A DNA stretch of 64,000 nucleotides from DAOUKH01 sp965207995. GTDB taxonomy: Bacteria > Chloroflexota > Dehalococcoidia > SHYB01. Each line of letters begins with the position of its first letter. Positions within the stretch are counted from its first letter, which is position 1. Both the position numbers and the translations under genes were made by a program. The notes beneath the pieces are model-generated. The model was not told the DNA's origin, searched no databases, and saw only the letters and a program-made list of their open reading frames with translations. Below are positions 1 through 8,018 of the stretch, one piece after another. The stretch lies in the NCBI GenBank assembly GCA_965207995.1, contig OZ242299.1, forward strand, positions 2,604,001-2,668,000, read 5' to 3'.

Positions 1-1
1 G

Positions 2-322
2 CGCGGCGACATCGTCAACATCGCCTCCATCGCGGGACATCAGGGATTCGACGCGAGCACGGCGTACTGCGCCTCGAAGCATGGCGTGATCGGCTTTTCG
101 AAGGCGCTGGCGATGGAGGTGCGGCGGCAGGGGCTGCGGGTGATCACCGTCACGCCGGGCGCCGTCGACACGCCGCTGTGGGACGCCGCCGGCGCCGACT
201 TCGACCGCTCCCGCATGCTGACGGCGGACGACGTGGCGCAGGCTGTCTACGGCGCGCTGACCTTTTCGTCGTCGGCGGTGCAGGACGAGGTGCTGGTGAT
301 GCCGCCGGACGGGGTGTTGTAG
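2..322 (+). CDS. SDR family oxidoreductase, 3' part only
   Basis: This is the C-terminal part of a short-chain dehydrogenase/reductase; the start lies before the window and the first complete in-frame codon is at position 2. The 106 visible residues hold the end of the catalytic core: the serine strand (NIASIAG), the YCASK signature supplying the catalytic Tyr and Lys, and the VTPGAVDTPLW stretch that in this family contacts the nicotinamide and substrate. Such enzymes are NAD(P)-dependent and cytosolic. The substrate cannot be read from this fragment. The gene converges on the metallopeptidase gene, leaving a 15-base gap. Its active-site residues are canonical, unlike those of the SDR at 12942-13733. 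Confidence 0.9.
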   Translation, partial: RGDIVNIASIAGHQGFDASTAYCASKHGVIGFSKALAMEVRRQGLRVITVTPGAVDTPLWDAAGADFDRSRMLTADDVAQAVYGALTFSSSAVQDEVLVMPPDGVL

Positions 323-337
323 GCGCGCTGCCGTCCG

Positions 338-700
338 CTAGAGGCCGTGGTGGTGGAGCCACTCGTCGCCGAAGCCGAAGTAGTGGCCGACTTCGTGGAT
401 GACGGTGCGGCGTATTTCCTCGACGAGCGAGTCTTCGGAGGCGTGGGCCTCGATGGGGCGGCGGAAGATCGTGATGCGGTCGGGGAGGACGTTGCCGTAG
501 CCGTAGGTCCGGTCGGGAAGCGGGACGCCCTCGTAGAGGCCGAGCAGGCCGTAGCGGTTGCGGATGCCGTTCTCCCGCATCTGCCTGCGCGAGGGGAAGT
601 CTTCGACAAGGATGTCGACGTTCTCGATGAGCTCGGCGACGTCCTCGGGCATCGACTCGAGAGCCGCGGCTACGGCGTCCTCGAATTCTTCCTGCGTCAT
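338..700 (-). CDS. Metallopeptidase family protein (minizincin)
   Basis: A 120-residue protein with a zinc-binding HEVGH motif (His102, Glu103, His106) near the C terminus, followed by FGFGDEW. Size and motif fit the small single-domain zincin family (PF06262 type), which has no signal peptide and unknown physiological substrates. I chose the ATG at 700 because it forms an ATGA overlap with the stop of the upstream acetyltransferase, which implies translational coupling. An in-frame start at 763 would add 21 basic residues that lie inside the neighbouring gene. The N-terminal half is acidic and helical, as is usual for the family. It is probably the last gene of the operon running from 2896. 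Confidence 0.85.
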   Translation of the reverse strand: MTQEEFEDAVAAALESMPEDVAELIENVDILVEDFPSRRQMRENGIRNRYGLLGLYEGVPLPDRTYGYGNVLPDRITIFRRPIEAHASEDSLVEEIRRTVIHEVGHYFGFGDEWLHHHGL

Positions 701-1287
701 CGGTGCGTCCGCCTGCCGCCCTCGTCGACCCACCAGCTTCTCGACTCGGGACCGAAGCCCCACGGGGGGCCGCTGGCCTGGCCGATGCGCGTGGGGAACC
801 AGAGGAGGCGGTGGTTGGGGTTCTTGTCGAGACGGTGGACCATTTCAAGCTCGTGGAAGCCCCGCCGCTCGAAGAGCCGCAGCGCGGGGTAGGTCTTGAG
901 GTCTTTGACGAAGAGGCGGGTGGCGATGGACTCACGGGCGCGTTCGATAGCGGCGTCGAGCAGGGCGCGACCGATGCCACGGCCCCGGTAGCCGGAAGCA
1001 ACGAGTATCTCGCGGACGGTGGCGTAGGGGCCGTGCTGGTCTTGCAGGAAACGCATGCGCACGACGCCCGCGGTGTCACCTTCCACGGTAGCCACGATCC
1101 AGTTTTCGGGATCGTTGGCGAGGCTGAGCCGGTGGAGGCGCATCTCGTGCTCGACGTAGCCCTCGTCTTCGGGCGGATCGACCTGCGCGGCGAAGACGGC
1201 TTTCTCGGCGAGCCCGGCGCGGAGCAGGGCGTCGACGGCCTCTTCGTCGGCGGCTTCGTAGGGGCGGATGCGGGCGGGTTCAGACAA
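697..1287 (-). CDS. GNAT family N-acetyltransferase
   Basis: A 196-residue GCN5-related acetyltransferase. The acetyl-CoA pyrophosphate-binding motif A is visible as GYRGRGIGRALLD, preceded by the typical VREILV strand and followed by RLFERRGFHELE, the usual family C-terminal pattern. The acceptor substrate is unknown. The start is a TTG at 1287, 15 bases after the stop of the upstream glycosidase gene, and the stop overlaps the metallopeptidase start by four bases, so all three are probably co-transcribed. About 30 residues beyond the GNAT fold at the C terminus are rich in Arg and Trp and not conserved in the family. Confidence 0.88.
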   Translation of the reverse strand: MSEPARIRPYEAADEEAVDALLRAGLAEKAVFAAQVDPPEDEGYVEHEMRLHRLSLANDPENWIVATVEGDTAGVVRMRFLQDQHGPYATVREILVASGYRGRGIGRALLDAAIERARESIATRLFVKDLKTYPALRLFERRGFHELEMVHRLDKNPNHRLLWFPTRIGQASGPPWGFGPESRSWWVDEGGRRTHR

Positions 1288-1302
1288 GGATTCGCTCGGG
1301 TG

Positions 1303-2568
1303 TCATAGGAGGTCGAGGACGAGGGTCGACCAGCCGAAGCTCTTGGCGCCGTAGCCCTCGCCGGTATGGGGATTATAAAACTCCCGGAAGCCCGACTTGA
1401 GCGTGAGACCAACGGTGCGCCGGGCGAGGTCGTTGGCTTCGTCGCCGAAGCCGTGCTTGCGGAGGCCGTGGACGAGCATCCAGTTGGTGTTGATCCAGGT
1501 GGGCCCCCGCCAGATGAGGAAGCGTTCGCTCGGCCGAAAGCTGGGCTCGGTCATCGCCACCGACGGCACGGGGTAGTCGGGCCAGAACCGCCGCGGATCG
1601 CGCAGTTGGCCAACGATGGCCTCGGCGCGCTCCGGCGGCAGGGATTCAAGGAGTAGCGGCGCGAGGCTGGAAACGGTGAGCGTCCGCAGGGGCCGGCCGC
1701 CGGGGTCGCTGAGCGGCCAGAATGCGCCGTTGTCCTCATGGTAGCAGCGGTCGAGGATGGCGCGTTCGACGCGCTCGGCGAGGCGGCGAAAGGAGTCGCG
1801 CTCCGGCTCGTCGCCGGCCATGTCGCAGAGCCGGGCCACGCAGCGGAGTCCCTCGGCGTAGAGGCAGTTGAAGAGCACGTCCTCGACGTTGAAGCGGCTT
1901 CGCTCGAAGATGACGGGGAGGCGGTAGTTGCGACCCAAGACGAGGTTGGCGGCGTCGAGGAGGCGGAGCCTGACCTGCAGGCCAAGGCGTGAGGGGTTGG
2001 ACGCGCCGAGCGCCTCGTCGTAGGCGGGCAGGTGGTCCATGCCGGTCTCGTAGGGCGTGATGCAGGAGAGGAGTCCGTCGGCGTCGGGATCGCGGTGGTC
2101 ACGGAGCCAGAGGTAGTAGCGCTTGCAGCGATCAAGGGCCTCAGCGAGGAAGTCGTCGTCGCCGCCGCGCTCGGCGACCTTGAGCGCGGCCTGAGCCAGC
2201 ACCGGCGGCTGGACGAGCGCGCTGTGGCGCGGCCTCAAGGAGAGGCGGCATTGGAGGTGCGCCGGTGGGAGCAGGAGACCGGCTCCCCAGTGGATGACGT
2301 GAGGGATGAAGCCGTCGGGGGCCTGAGCGGCCCACAGCGTGCGGAGCTCACGCCGGGCAGCGGCGAGGTCGAGGTGGCTCAGGGCGATGGCGTGGAAGCA
2401 GGAGTCCCAGAACCACTGCCAGGGATAGCCGCCTGACACCGAAGGGCAGACGTAGGCGTAGTCGACGCCGCTGGCGGCGTCGCGGCCGCTCTTGAAGTTG
2501 GCGGCGAGCACATCGGCGGCGCCGCGGCGGAGGGCGTCGGTCTCGGAAGCGGTGATGCGCGAGGGCAA
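1303..2568 (-). CDS. MGH1-like glycoside hydrolase ((alpha/alpha)6 barrel, GH63/trehalase-like)
   Basis: About 421 residues resembling the mannosylglycerate hydrolase MGH1-like and GH63 clan. Landmarks are QWFWDSCFHA near the N terminus (the Trp-Asp pair lines the active site in this clan), SALVQPPVLAQ, the ITPYETGMD segment and the C-terminal WRGPTWINTNWML followed by GEGYGAKSFGWSTL. It probably hydrolyses an alpha-linked glycoside or compatible-solute-type sugar in the cytosol, since no signal peptide is seen. The start is uncertain. I chose the TTG at 2568 because GGAGG lies four bases upstream; the frame stays open to 2829, but that part overlaps the next gene and does not look coding. 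The substrate cannot be deduced. Confidence 0.75.
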   Translation of the reverse strand: MPSRITASETDALRRGAADVLAANFKSGRDAASGVDYAYVCPSVSGGYPWQWFWDSCFHAIALSHLDLAAARRELRTLWAAQAPDGFIPHVIHWGAGLLLPPAHLQCRLSLRPRHSALVQPPVLAQAALKVAERGGDDDFLAEALDRCKRYYLWLRDHRDPDADGLLSCITPYETGMDHLPAYDEALGASNPSRLGLQVRLRLLDAANLVLGRNYRLPVIFERSRFNVEDVLFNCLYAEGLRCVARLCDMAGDEPERDSFRRLAERVERAILDRCYHEDNGAFWPLSDPGGRPLRTLTVSSLAPLLLESLPPERAEAIVGQLRDPRRFWPDYPVPSVAMTEPSFRPSERFLIWRGPTWINTNWMLVHGLRKHGFGDEANDLARRTVGLTLKSGFREFYNPHTGEGYGAKSFGWSTLVLDLL

Positions 2569-2590
2569 ATCGCCTCCGTTGGCCCGCGGG

Positions 2591-2896
2591 CTACCGCCAG
2601 TCGGCGTCGGTGGGGTAGAGGTTGGTGCAGCGGACGACGGAAGCGGAAGCGCGGATGTCTTTCGTGGCCTCGGCCCAGCGGGCGTAGTGGGGCGTTTGGG
2701 TGTGGGCCTTGAACGCGTCCTCGTCGCGGTAGACCTCGACGAAGACGAAGCGTTTGGGATCGGTCTGGTCCTGGTAGGCGTCGAAGCGGACGCAGCCGGG
2801 CTCCTGGACGGAGTTCGCGGCGTCGTCAAGGGCGGCTTCGCGGAAGGCGTCTTCGGCGCCCGGGGTGCATTCGAGGTTCACGACGATGGCGTACAT
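2591..2896 (-). CDS. Putative quinol monooxygenase / ABM-domain protein
   Basis: A 101-residue protein of the antibiotic biosynthesis monooxygenase (YgiN-like) fold: a ferredoxin-like alpha/beta dimer that oxidises small aromatics or quinols without a cofactor. Typical features are MYAIVVNLECTPGAEDAF at the start, the EPGCVRFDAYQD strand, FVFVEVYRDEDAFKAH, and the conserved HTQTPHYARW before the C terminus. The ATG at 2896 is preceded by GGGAGAA at good spacing. A longer frame upstream runs through a hairpin repeat and is not plausible. The gene lies 22 bases upstream of the glycosidase and may be the first gene of that operon. Confidence 0.85.
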   Translation of the reverse strand: MYAIVVNLECTPGAEDAFREAALDDAANSVQEPGCVRFDAYQDQTDPKRFVFVEVYRDEDAFKAHTQTPHYARWAEATKDIRASASVVRCTNLYPTDADWR

Positions 2897-2948
2897 GGAC
2901 TTCTCCCGTTCTTGGTGGTCCTTACTGCGAAATCTTGTGGCGAAAGCG

Positions 2949-3017
2949 GCGCCCTTTGGGCGCGCGCCGCAGGCGCGCGGGCGCCCTCTCTCAAATCTCC
3001 CCCAGAGGGGGAGAGGG
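2949..3017. repeat. Intergenic GC-rich hairpin repeat, type B
   Basis: Three nested palindromes occupy the gap between two minus-strand genes: a GCGCCC-ttt-GGGCGC type stem at 2949-2963, a perfect GCGCGCC-gca-GGCGCGC stem at 2962-2978, and a CCCTCTC/GAGAGGG stem enclosing CTCCCCC-aga-GGGGGAG up to 3017. Near-identical modules in the same order occur at 42040-42110 and 43525-43584, so this is a dispersed element and not a private terminator. It could still act as a processing or termination hairpin for rpiB. Confidence 0.7.
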
Positions 3018-3077
3018 AAGACCATCCCACTCCACCCATCTTCCAACCATCAGCGGGAGTTGTGCAGCGGTCGCTCA

Positions 3078-3548
3078 TCAGGAGGGGGTCTGGGCCGAGG
3101 GCGTGGCGCGTTCGCGGTCGAGGACTTTGTTGAGGCGGCGGACGTGGCGCTCTTCCTTGGAGAAGGACGCGGCCATGAACGCGGTGATGAGCTCGCGGAC
3201 AAGCTCGGCGCCGACGATGCGCCCGCCGATGCAGAGGACGTTCATGTCGTCGTGTTCGACGCCCTGGTGGGCGGAGTAGGTGTCGTGGCAGGTGGCGGCG
3301 CGCACGCCGGCGACCTTGTTGGCGGCGACGGTGGCGCCGACCCCGCTGCCGCAGGCGAGGACGCCGCGCTCGACCTCGCCGGCGCCGACGGCGTCGGCGA
3401 GGGGGAAAACGAAGTCGGGGTAGTCGTCCGATGCATCGTACGATGCGGGGCCGTAGTCGACGACGTCGTGGCCGAGGCTTCGCAGGATTTCGGCGGCGAG
3501 CTTCTTGGACTCGAAGCCGGCGTGGTCGCCGGCCACTCCAACGCGCAT
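3078..3548 (-). CDS. rpiB: RpiB/LacA/LacB-family sugar-phosphate isomerase (ribose-5-phosphate isomerase B)
   Basis: A 156-residue isomerase that interconverts ribose 5-phosphate and ribulose 5-phosphate in the pentose phosphate pathway. It opens with the phosphate-binding VGVAGDHAGFE. It has the ACGSGVGATVAANK loop with catalytic Cys66 at the same position as in E. coli RpiB, and the later DDMNVLCIGGRIVG segment. The length matches the family (about 150). The ATG at 3548 is preceded by TGAGGAG. A -35/-10 pair is visible at 3589-3618. It appears to be monocistronic, separated from downstream genes by a hairpin repeat. Related LacA/B or allose isomerase activities are possible. Confidence 0.92.
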   Translation of the reverse strand: MRVGVAGDHAGFESKKLAAEILRSLGHDVVDYGPASYDASDDYPDFVFPLADAVGAGEVERGVLACGSGVGATVAANKVAGVRAATCHDTYSAHQGVEHDDMNVLCIGGRIVGAELVRELITAFMAASFSKEERHVRRLNKVLDRERATPSAQTPS

Positions 3549-3588
3549 GTCGGCTCCTCAGGGGCGCGGTGTCGCGGAACGCCTTGAA

Positions 3589-3618
3589 ATGGTAGCCCGG
3601 CGGCCGCGCTTCCGGCAA
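3589..3618 (-). promoter_or_regulatory. Candidate sigma-70-type promoter of rpiB
   Basis: On the minus strand TTGCCG (3618-3613) and TACCAT (3594-3589) are separated by 18 bases, about 40 bases upstream of the rpiB start. The match to consensus is moderate. Confidence 0.4.
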
Positions 3619-3705
3619 GGCGGCGGGAGCGGTCGGGGGAGGTAGCGTATACTCTCTCCCCGGTCGCTTCGCTTGCGGTGGCTATGGCGAGGCGAAAGGG
3701 TATCG

Positions 3706-5133
3706 TTGGCGCGCGTCCAGGACTCCGACTCTCCAGCCCCCGCCGCCGAGCGGCGTACGCTTCGCTTCATCCTCTTCGGCGTCGCGTTGGGGACGATGCT
3801 CGCGCCACTGAACACCACGCTGGTGGCGCTGGCGCTGCCCGAGATCAGCAGCGATTTCGACGCGAGCCTCGACGCCGTCACGTGGACCATCACCGCGTAC
3901 GTGATCGCGATGGCGGTCGTCCAGCCGATCGGCGGGAAGCTCGGCGACCTCTACGGGCGGCGCAGGGTCTATTTGATCTCGCTGCTGGGGTTCGGCGTGG
4001 CGAGCGTCCTTGCGGCGGTCTCGGTCGACCTCGCGATGCTGATCGAGACGCGCATCGCTCAAGCGGTGACGGCTGCGATGATGCTGCCTACCGGGGCGGC
4101 GTTGGTGCGCCAGGTCTTCCCGCTCGAGCGCCGCGCGGCGGCTTTCGGCGTCGTGGGGGCGGCGGCCGGCCTCGCGGCGGGAGTGGGGCCCGCGCTGGGC
4201 GGCGGGATCATGGCCCTTGGCGGCTGGCGTGCCATGTTTTGGATGAACGTTCCCCTCGTCGTGCTGGGTCTTACCATCGCCTTCCGCTACTTCCCGTCGG
4301 CCGCCGAGCGGGGCGAACGTCCGCCTTTCGACCTGGCGGGCGCGGTGCTGCTGGGCGCGGCGATGATCGTGTTCGCGACGCTGCTTACCGTTGCCGGCGG
4401 TGCGTCGCCGGGGGTGACGGCGGGGCTTGCCGCAGCGACCGCCGTGCTGGTCCTGCTCTTTGCCGTCAACGAGCGCCGCGTGGTTGAGCCACTCACCGAT
4501 CCCCGGCTGTTCGGCAACCGCTTCTTCCTTGGGGCGACGGGCACGATTCTTTTTTCCACAATCGGGCTGTACGGCATCATTCTCGTTGCACCGCTACTGC
4601 TCAAGGTGGTGCAGGAGCGGGGTTCGGCCGAGACCGGCCTCATCATGGCGGCGATTTCCGCGCCGGTATTTCTGCTCGCTCGTGCCGGGGGCCGCTTGGC
4701 GGACCGCCTTGGCCGCCGACGGCCGGCGATAGTGGGCGGCGTGTTGCAGACGGCAGGCGCCGCGTTGCTGCTCATCTTGGACCTTGACACGAGCGCGTGG
4801 CCGGTGGTGGGGGCGCTGCTGCTCATGGGCATGGGGCTGTCGTTGCAGATTCCCGCGGCGCAGACCGCCGCCGTGGAGTCCGTCGAGGAGCCCGACTCGG
4901 GCATGGCGAGCGGGGTGTACTCGATGGGGCGTTACGTGGGCAGCCTGATCGGAGCGGCGGCGCTCGGCGCGCTTGTCGGGACCGCCGCGGTCGAGGAGAT
5001 CACGACGAGCGACCTGACGCCGGTGTTCATCCTGATCACGGCGGCCGTGGCGGCGTCGATTTGGTCGGCGTGGTTCATCAGGCCGCGCCGCCTGTTCGCT
5101 AGCGCGGGAGTCCCAGGCCCCGTTGGGCGATGA
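3706..5133 (+). CDS. MFS transporter, DHA2 (EmrB/QacA-like) family
   Basis: About 475 residues with the 14-helix plan of drug:H+ antiporters of the DHA2 family. The first helix contains MLAPLNTTLVALALPEI, where families of this type read LDxTIVNVALP. It is followed by the motif A loop GGKLGDLYGRRRVYL, and the motif C-like GVVGAAAGLAAGVGPALGGG follows in helix 5. The role is probably efflux of hydrophobic compounds across the inner membrane, but the substrate is unknown. I prefer the TTG at 3706, which has AAAGGG six bases upstream; a TTG at 3673 would add 11 unconvincing residues. The 3' end overlaps the convergent acyl-CoA dehydrogenase gene by 35 bases. Confidence 0.88.
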   Translation: MARVQDSDSPAPAAERRTLRFILFGVALGTMLAPLNTTLVALALPEISSDFDASLDAVTWTITAYVIAMAVVQPIGGKLGDLYGRRRVYLISLLGFGVASVLAAVSVDLAMLIETRIAQAVTAAMMLPTGAALVRQVFPLERRAAAFGVVGAAAGLAAGVGPALGGGIMALGGWRAMFWMNVPLVVLGLTIAFRYFPSAAERGERPPFDLAGAVLLGAAMIVFATLLTVAGGASPGVTAGLAAATAVLVLLFAVNERRVVEPLTDPRLFGNRFFLGATGTILFSTIGLYGIILVAPLLLKVVQERGSAETGLIMAAISAPVFLLARAGGRLADRLGRRRPAIVGGVLQTAGAALLLILDLDTSAWPVVGALLLMGMGLSLQIPAAQTAAVESVEEPDSGMASGVYSMGRYVGSLIGAAALGALVGTAAVEEITTSDLTPVFILITAAVAASIWSAWFIRPRRLFASAGVPGPVGR

Positions 5134-6274
5134 TGTTGCGCTGAATCTCCTGGCTGCCGCCGCCGACCTTGCAGGCGGAGCGGAGATAGGCGCGCTCGAC
5201 GGCCCCGTCCATCGGGATGGCGCGTCCGCCGGCGGGGTCGAGCTGGCCGAAGAGCCCCATGATTTCCATGGACGCCAGCGAGACGTTGCTGCGCACCTCG
5301 ACGGAGTAGACCTTGGCGAGCGAGGCCTCCATGTTGGGGACCTCGCCCTTGGCCTGCATCCCGATGACGCGGTAGGAGAGCATGCGGGAGACCTGGATCT
5401 GTACCGCCATGTCGGCGAGCTTGTGGCGCACCGGGGCCCCGGCGAGCAGGGTCCGGCCGAAGGAGTCGCCGGTGAGGTAGGCCATGAGGTCGTCGAAGTC
5501 GCGGCGGGAGCCCGCCAGCGCGGCGACGTTGGAGCGCTCGAAGTCGAGGGTCGTGGTGGCGACGTACCAGCCGCGGTGCAGCTCGCCGAAGAGGCCGTCG
5601 CGGGGGACGCGGACGTTGTCGAAGTAGACCTCGTTGAACCCTTGGCCGTTGTCCATCTGGCGGATGGGCTTGACGGTGACGCCCGGGGAGTTCATGGAGA
5701 AGAGGAAGTAGGAGATACCGCGGTGCTTGGGGGCGTCGGGGTCGGTGCGGGCGAGGAGGTGGATGTGGTCGGCGTTGTGAGCGCTGGAGGTCCAGATCTT
5801 CTGGCCGTTGATGACGAAGTCGTCGCCGTCCTGCTCGGCGCGGGTCTGGAGGGAGGCGAGGTCGGAGCCGGCGTTGGGCTCGGAGAATCCCTGACACCAG
5901 CGGCTCTCGCCGCTGGCGATGCGGCCGATGTGCTCCCGTTTCTGGGCCTCGGTCCCGTGGACGATGAGGGCGGGGCCGAGTTGGTAGGCCTGGGGGTCGA
6001 TACCAGGGCAGCGGGCGTAGGACATCTCCTCGCGGAGGATGGCCTGGTAGGTGAGGGGGCGGTCTTGGCCGCCGTACTCCTTGGGCCACGACATGGCGAT
6101 CCACCCGCGGGCGCCGATCTTCATGCGCAGGGCGCGCACCTGCTCGGCAAGGCCGGGGTCGGCGGCCTCGCCCTGGGCTCCGGCGAGGGCGAGATCCTCG
6201 GGCATCTCGTCGTCGATGAAGCGGCGGACCTCGTCCCGATAGGCCTCTTCTTCTGGAGTGAAGCGAAAATCCAT
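5099..6274 (-). CDS. Acyl-CoA dehydrogenase family protein
   Basis: A 391-residue flavoprotein of the acyl-CoA dehydrogenase family, which introduces an alpha-beta double bond into acyl-CoA thioesters with FAD and passes electrons to ETF. The N-terminal helical domain starts MDFRFTPEEEAYRDEV. The middle domain shows the substrate/FAD signature CQGFSEPNAGSDLA and the WTSSAHNADH strand, and the C-terminal region shows GGGSQEIQRNIIAQRGLGLPR, a family hallmark. The family's catalytic base position cannot be placed with confidence by eye. It is divergent from the hydratase gene at 6406, with 131 bases between them, which suggests a shared acyl-CoA pathway. The substrate is unknown. Confidence 0.92.
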   Translation of the reverse strand: MDFRFTPEEEAYRDEVRRFIDDEMPEDLALAGAQGEAADPGLAEQVRALRMKIGARGWIAMSWPKEYGGQDRPLTYQAILREEMSYARCPGIDPQAYQLGPALIVHGTEAQKREHIGRIASGESRWCQGFSEPNAGSDLASLQTRAEQDGDDFVINGQKIWTSSAHNADHIHLLARTDPDAPKHRGISYFLFSMNSPGVTVKPIRQMDNGQGFNEVYFDNVRVPRDGLFGELHRGWYVATTTLDFERSNVAALAGSRRDFDDLMAYLTGDSFGRTLLAGAPVRHKLADMAVQIQVSRMLSYRVIGMQAKGEVPNMEASLAKVYSVEVRSNVSLASMEIMGLFGQLDPAGGRAIPMDGAVERAYLRSACKVGGGSQEIQRNIIAQRGLGLPR

Positions 6275-6350
6275 GACGTCCTCGTCGGCCCGCGGCGGGC
6301 GGATGGTAGGAGGATAGCAAACGGCGGGTGCGCGGCAAACCAGGCGCGGG

Positions 6351-6379
6351 TTGACCCCTCGGAGCGCCCCGGTTATAAG
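6351..6379 (+). promoter_or_regulatory. Sigma-70-type promoter upstream of the MaoC-type gene
   Basis: TTGACC (6351-6356), a 17-base spacer and TATAAG (6374-6379) lie 26 bases before the ATG at 6406. Hexamers and spacing are close to consensus. Confidence 0.65.
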
Positions 6380-6405
6380 ATGGGGCCGCCTTTCGGGGAG
6401 GGAGC

Positions 6406-6840
6406 ATGAGCTACGCGTCGCCGCGGTTCGAGGAAGTGGAGGCCGGTCAGGAACTGGCTCCGGTGGTGAAGACGCCGAACGAGGTGCAGGTCTTCATGTT
6501 CAGCGCGATCACGTGGGACACGCACCGCACGCACTTCGACACGCCGTATTCGGTCGACGAGGAGTCGCTTCCCGGCGTTCTGGTGCATGGGCACCTGCAG
6601 GGGGCCTTTCTCACCCAGTACGCGACGAAATGGGCCGGGGCAGCGGGACGGCTGCGCTCGATCGACTATCAGAACCGGGGCATGGTGATTCCCGGGGAGC
6701 GGTTGACGGTGCGGGCGAAGGTCACCGGAAAGTCCGAAGAGGATGGCGTGGGCGTGGTGACCCTGGACATGTGGCTGGAGAAGGACGGCGGCGACATCCC
6801 GACGACGGGCGCCGTCGTCGTCGAGATTCCGCTGGGCTAG
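6406..6840 (+). CDS. MaoC-like / FAS1-type acyl dehydratase (hotdog fold)
   Basis: A 144-residue hotdog-fold protein of the MaoC/(R)-enoyl-CoA hydratase type. The hydratase-2 region is visible as ITWDTHRTHFDTPYS, where Asp and His occupy the place of the catalytic pair, followed by LVHGHLQGAFLTQY on the central helix and NRGMVIPGERLTVRAKV. Such proteins add water to 2-enoyl-CoA or related thioesters. The ATG at 6406 has GGGAGGGAG just upstream. It is divergent from an acyl-CoA dehydrogenase, so both may act on the same acyl-CoA. The short length implies function as a homodimer or with a second subunit not seen here. Confidence 0.82.
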   Translation: MSYASPRFEEVEAGQELAPVVKTPNEVQVFMFSAITWDTHRTHFDTPYSVDEESLPGVLVHGHLQGAFLTQYATKWAGAAGRLRSIDYQNRGMVIPGERLTVRAKVTGKSEEDGVGVVTLDMWLEKDGGDIPTTGAVVVEIPLG

Positions 6841-6859
6841 GCGGGCCGCTCTTTTTCCG

Positions 6860-6889
6860 TTGACACCGTCGAAAGGGCGGTGCTACCTT
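6860..6889 (+). promoter_or_regulatory. Promoter upstream of the amidohydrolase at 6924
   Basis: A perfect TTGACA (6860-6865), an 18-base spacer and TACCTT (6884-6889) sit 34 bases before the GTG start at 6924. Confidence 0.55.
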
Positions 6890-6923
6890 CGCATTCCAAA
6901 GCGCTTTTCCCCGGAGGGGGCCC

Positions 6924-8012
6924 GTGGCCGAGTTGACCTGCATTTCCGCCGATTCGCATGTCGTGGAGCCCGGCAATCTGTTTCTCGATTACATCGCTCC
7001 GGCGTACCGCGACCGGGCGCCGCGCGTCGTCCAGGAAGACGACCGGGACATCTACATGTGCGAGGGGATGCGGCTGATCTCGATGCGTGGCGCGGCGAGC
7101 GCGGGCCGGCCCAGCGAGGAGCTCGGCTTCAAGGGCCGCGAGGATGAAGTCCCCCGCGGGGCGTGGGACCCGAAGGCGCGCTTGGCCGAGATCGAACCCG
7201 ACGGGGTGCAGGCCGAGGTCCTCTATCCCACCATGACGCTGCGGCTGTTCGCGGTCGAGGACACCGGGCTGCAGGACGCCTGCTTCCAGGCCTACAACGA
7301 CTGGCTCGCCGACTTCTGCAAGGAGGTGCCCGGCCGATTCAAGGGCATCGGGGTGCTCAACCTGGACGACGTCCCGAGCGCCATCGCCGAGATGGAACGC
7401 TGCCTGGAGATCGGGCTGCCGGGGGTGAGCATCGCGTTGTACCAAGACCAGGAACGCCACTACGGGCACCCCGACTTCGACCCCTTCTGGGCCGCCGCCG
7501 AGGCGGTGGGCGTGCCGGTGAGCCTGCATATCCTGACGGAGCGCCGGCGGGCGTCGACCATCTACCGGAGCCCCGCCGACGGGGTCTGCGAGGCGGACAC
7601 GATCCAGCGCTCGCTGGCGCACATGACGTTCAACGGCGTGTTCGAGCGCTTCCCCAAGCTCCGCGTGGTCTCCGCCGAGAACGACATCGGCTGGATGCCC
7701 TACTACCTGGAGCGCATGGACTACGTCTTCGACCGGCGGCGGAACCTCTACCGGATGAACCTATCGCGGGAGACGTTGCCCAGCGAGCTGGTGAAGCGCA
7801 ACGTCTTTCTCACGTTCATGCGGGACAAGGCCGGCGTGATGAACCGCGGCCTGATCGGCGTCGACCGGATCATGTGGTCGAGCGACTACCCGCACGGCGA
7901 CAGTACGTGGCCGCGGTCGCAGGAGATGATCGACTACCTGATGGAAGACGTCCCCGCCGACGAGCGCGCCCGCATCGTCGCCGACAACGCGCGGGCGCTC
8001 TACGGCTTCTAG
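6924..8012 (+). CDS. Amidohydrolase_2 family metal-dependent hydrolase
   Basis: A 362-residue TIM-barrel protein of the amidohydrolase_2 (ACMSD / gamma-resorcylate decarboxylase) superfamily. The first-strand metal ligands are ISADSHVVEP (Asp10, His12, Glu15), and the last-strand Asp lies in MWSSDYPHGDSTWP. The family includes decarboxylases of aromatic acids and hydrolases of lactones or amides, so the reaction cannot be fixed. The GTG start at 6924 has GGAGG six bases upstream. Together with the convergent paralogue at 8019-9164 and two more at 55718 and 58444, it shows strong expansion of the family here. A substrate-specific cap insertion around residues 45-75 differs among the paralogues. 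Confidence 0.87.
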   Translation: MAELTCISADSHVVEPGNLFLDYIAPAYRDRAPRVVQEDDRDIYMCEGMRLISMRGAASAGRPSEELGFKGREDEVPRGAWDPKARLAEIEPDGVQAEVLYPTMTLRLFAVEDTGLQDACFQAYNDWLADFCKEVPGRFKGIGVLNLDDVPSAIAEMERCLEIGLPGVSIALYQDQERHYGHPDFDPFWAAAEAVGVPVSLHILTERRRASTIYRSPADGVCEADTIQRSLAHMTFNGVFERFPKLRVVSAENDIGWMPYYLERMDYVFDRRRNLYRMNLSRETLPSELVKRNVFLTFMRDKAGVMNRGLIGVDRIMWSSDYPHGDSTWPRSQEMIDYLMEDVPADERARIVADNARALYGF

Positions 8013-8018
8013 CGCGGC

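Noticed and set aside
150..1412. Very long open frames antisense to or shifted from real genes (for example 150-1412 minus, 10614-13262 plus, 23106-24653 plus, 35324-37000 plus)
   Set aside because: They are rich in Arg, Gly, Ala or Pro with no recognisable domain, and each lies over a gene with clear family motifs. High GC content makes such frames common.
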